64,000 nt of DNA from the NCBI GenBank assembly GCA_023460955.1, contig JAEWOH010000062.1:62001-126000 (forward strand). The letters are read 5' to 3'. Source of the stretch: Bacillota bacterium (GTDB lineage: Bacteria; Bacillota; Clostridia; Acetivibrionales; DSM-1351). Under the pieces are notes generated by a model. It had not been told where the DNA came from. It saw only the letters and a list, made by a program, of their open reading frames with translations, and searched no databases. Made by a program: the position numbers and the translations under genes. Shown here in pieces: positions 63,241-64,000 of the stretch (its first letter is position 1; each line of letters starts with the position of its first letter).

Positions 63241-63269
63241 ATTATATACTGATGTTTTTTATATTTCAA
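63241..63269 (-). promoter_or_regulatory. Sigma-A promoter of the M-box/corA unit
   Basis: Minus strand TTGAAA (63264-63269), exactly 17 bases, TATAAT (63241-63246), starting about 12 bases before the aptamer. Confidence 0.75.
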
Positions 63270-63303
63270 TACACTAAATCAGAAAAATAGAGATAATTTT
63301 ATC

Positions 63304-64000
63304 TTATTTAAGCCAGTATTCCTTGCAGTCTCTTGTCCGATCCATAAATCCATATTCTATAAGATATCGTCTCAATGTCGCAAAATCGTCATATATATTT
63401 TTCAATATGGTATTCACTTCTTTTTCAGAGTAATACTTATCCTTTTCAAACTGCTCAACGATTTTTTTAAGAATAATGATTTTCTTTTTTTCCTTACTTG
63501 AAAAAACTTTTAATTTTAATGGCGTTAAGGAGGAAAACATAGATTCAATTATTTTTTCCTCTTCAGATTGTGTTGTCATGTATCTGTCATCTATCATTTT
63601 AGCTCCCTCATGAATGTCAACTATTTCTTCCTTTATTCTTTTTGTAGTTCTATTATCCATACCTTTTACAGCCAGTTCATATATGGCAAGATATAACTTT
63701 GCCTGCTTTGCCTTTTCCCTGAAGACATATTTTTGATGGCGTATAGTTGTAGCTGCAACCCCTGTTGTTTTAGCTATTTCACTATCAGACATGCCTTTAT
63801 AAATCATATTAAGCAATTCCTTCTGATTTTCAGTAATACCGGTATACTTTTTATCTGAATTTGCAAGTATTTCTAGCATATTATGATGTTCTGACGCTAT
63901 ATGAATTTTTATCATTTTAAAAGCCTCAAAATATCTTCCCTCAAACTCAAATACCTCTCCGTTATGAAAGGTTCTCCCACACATATTGCATATATAACTG
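63304..64000 (-). CDS. HTH regulator with DUF2087, partial at window edge
   Basis: At least 232 residues visible. A LuxR-like HTH (GMSDSEIAKTTGVAATTIRHQKYVFREKAK) lies in the first third, and a DUF2087 domain (FSSKEKKKIIILKKIVEQF to YWLK) at the end. An ATG at 63984 could start it, but the frame stays open to the edge and the codons before give YICNMC. That completes a CxxC zinc knuckle, so the true start is probably beyond the window. Gene function unknown. Confidence 0.75.
   Translation of the reverse strand, partial: SYICNMCGRTFHNGEVFEFEGRYFEAFKMIKIHIASEHHNMLEILANSDKKYTGITENQKELLNMIYKGMSDSEIAKTTGVAATTIRHQKYVFREKAKQAKLYLAIYELAVKGMDNRTTKRIKEEIVDIHEGAKMIDDRYMTTQSEEEKIIESMFSSLTPLKLKVFSSKEKKKIIILKKIVEQFEKDKYYSEKEVNTILKNIYDDFATLRRYLIEYGFMDRTRDCKEYWLK

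Overview
The window reads as a chromosomal segment of a low-GC, anaerobic, endospore-forming member of the Clostridia. The evidence is spo0A, spoIVB, the complete spoIIIA operon, spoIIP and a Spo0E-type protein, together with single-membrane (Gram-positive) signal peptides and a lipoprotein, AT-rich spacers and strong GGAGG-type ribosome binding sites with frequent TTG/GTG starts. Gene order resembles the Clostridium cellulolyticum/thermocellum group (Ruminiclostridium-like); that assignment is inference. Almost everything is on the minus strand, so the biological reading order runs from position 64000 towards position 1.

Region 1 (1-14.7 kb) is one long housekeeping/sporulation block. A clear sigma-A promoter at 14700-14728 precedes asp23, amaP, a DUF2273 gene, nusB, xseA, xseB, ispA, a large structured RNA that I identify as OLE RNA, its membrane partner gene oapA, dxs, tlyA, nadK, argR and recN. 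spoIVB and spo0A follow. A foldback (MITE-like) element sits between xseA and xseB. Region 2 (14.8-20.5 kb) is the eight-gene spoIIIA operon, which builds the channel between mother cell and forespore. Region 3 (20.6-24.6 kb) holds a secreted WG-repeat protein and an autoregulated lipoprotein/GntR/ABC-transporter operon with two palindromic operators on its promoter.

Region 4 (24.6-31.1 kb) carries a CD1247-like zinc protein, efp, pepP, aroQ, an endonuclease IV-like gene and an M18 aminopeptidase. Diverging from these are a PHP-family phosphatase and a previously hidden 39-codon ORF with its own promoter and terminator. Region 5 (31.1-35.3 kb) is accessory: a GNAT acetyltransferase, a HTH/DUF2975 pair and an IS30-type insertion sequence. 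The IS sits in the tail of a transcription terminator, is flanked by a 14-bp direct repeat, and carries an array of about seven 20-bp units at one end.

Region 6 (35.4-50.7 kb) has mnmA-iscU-iscS-iscR, UPF0180, rarA, several secreted proteins (stalk-domain, HtrA with a stalk-like N-terminus, SGNH hydrolase), thpR, a large sugar nucleotidyltransferase with a decayed phosphomutase half, a Spo0E-like protein and a MarR regulator with a striking operator. Region 7 (50.7-64 kb) holds small accessory genes, LysE, a transglutaminase-domain protein, a thioesterase, lepA, a stalk-domain protein, spoIIP, a zinc-ribbon protein, and corA preceded by an M-box magnesium riboswitch. The last gene runs off the window edge. 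No tRNA, rRNA or CRISPR array was seen. The most notable items are the OLE RNA/OapA pair, the M-box/corA unit, the IS30-type insertion into a terminator, and the MITE in the xse operon.
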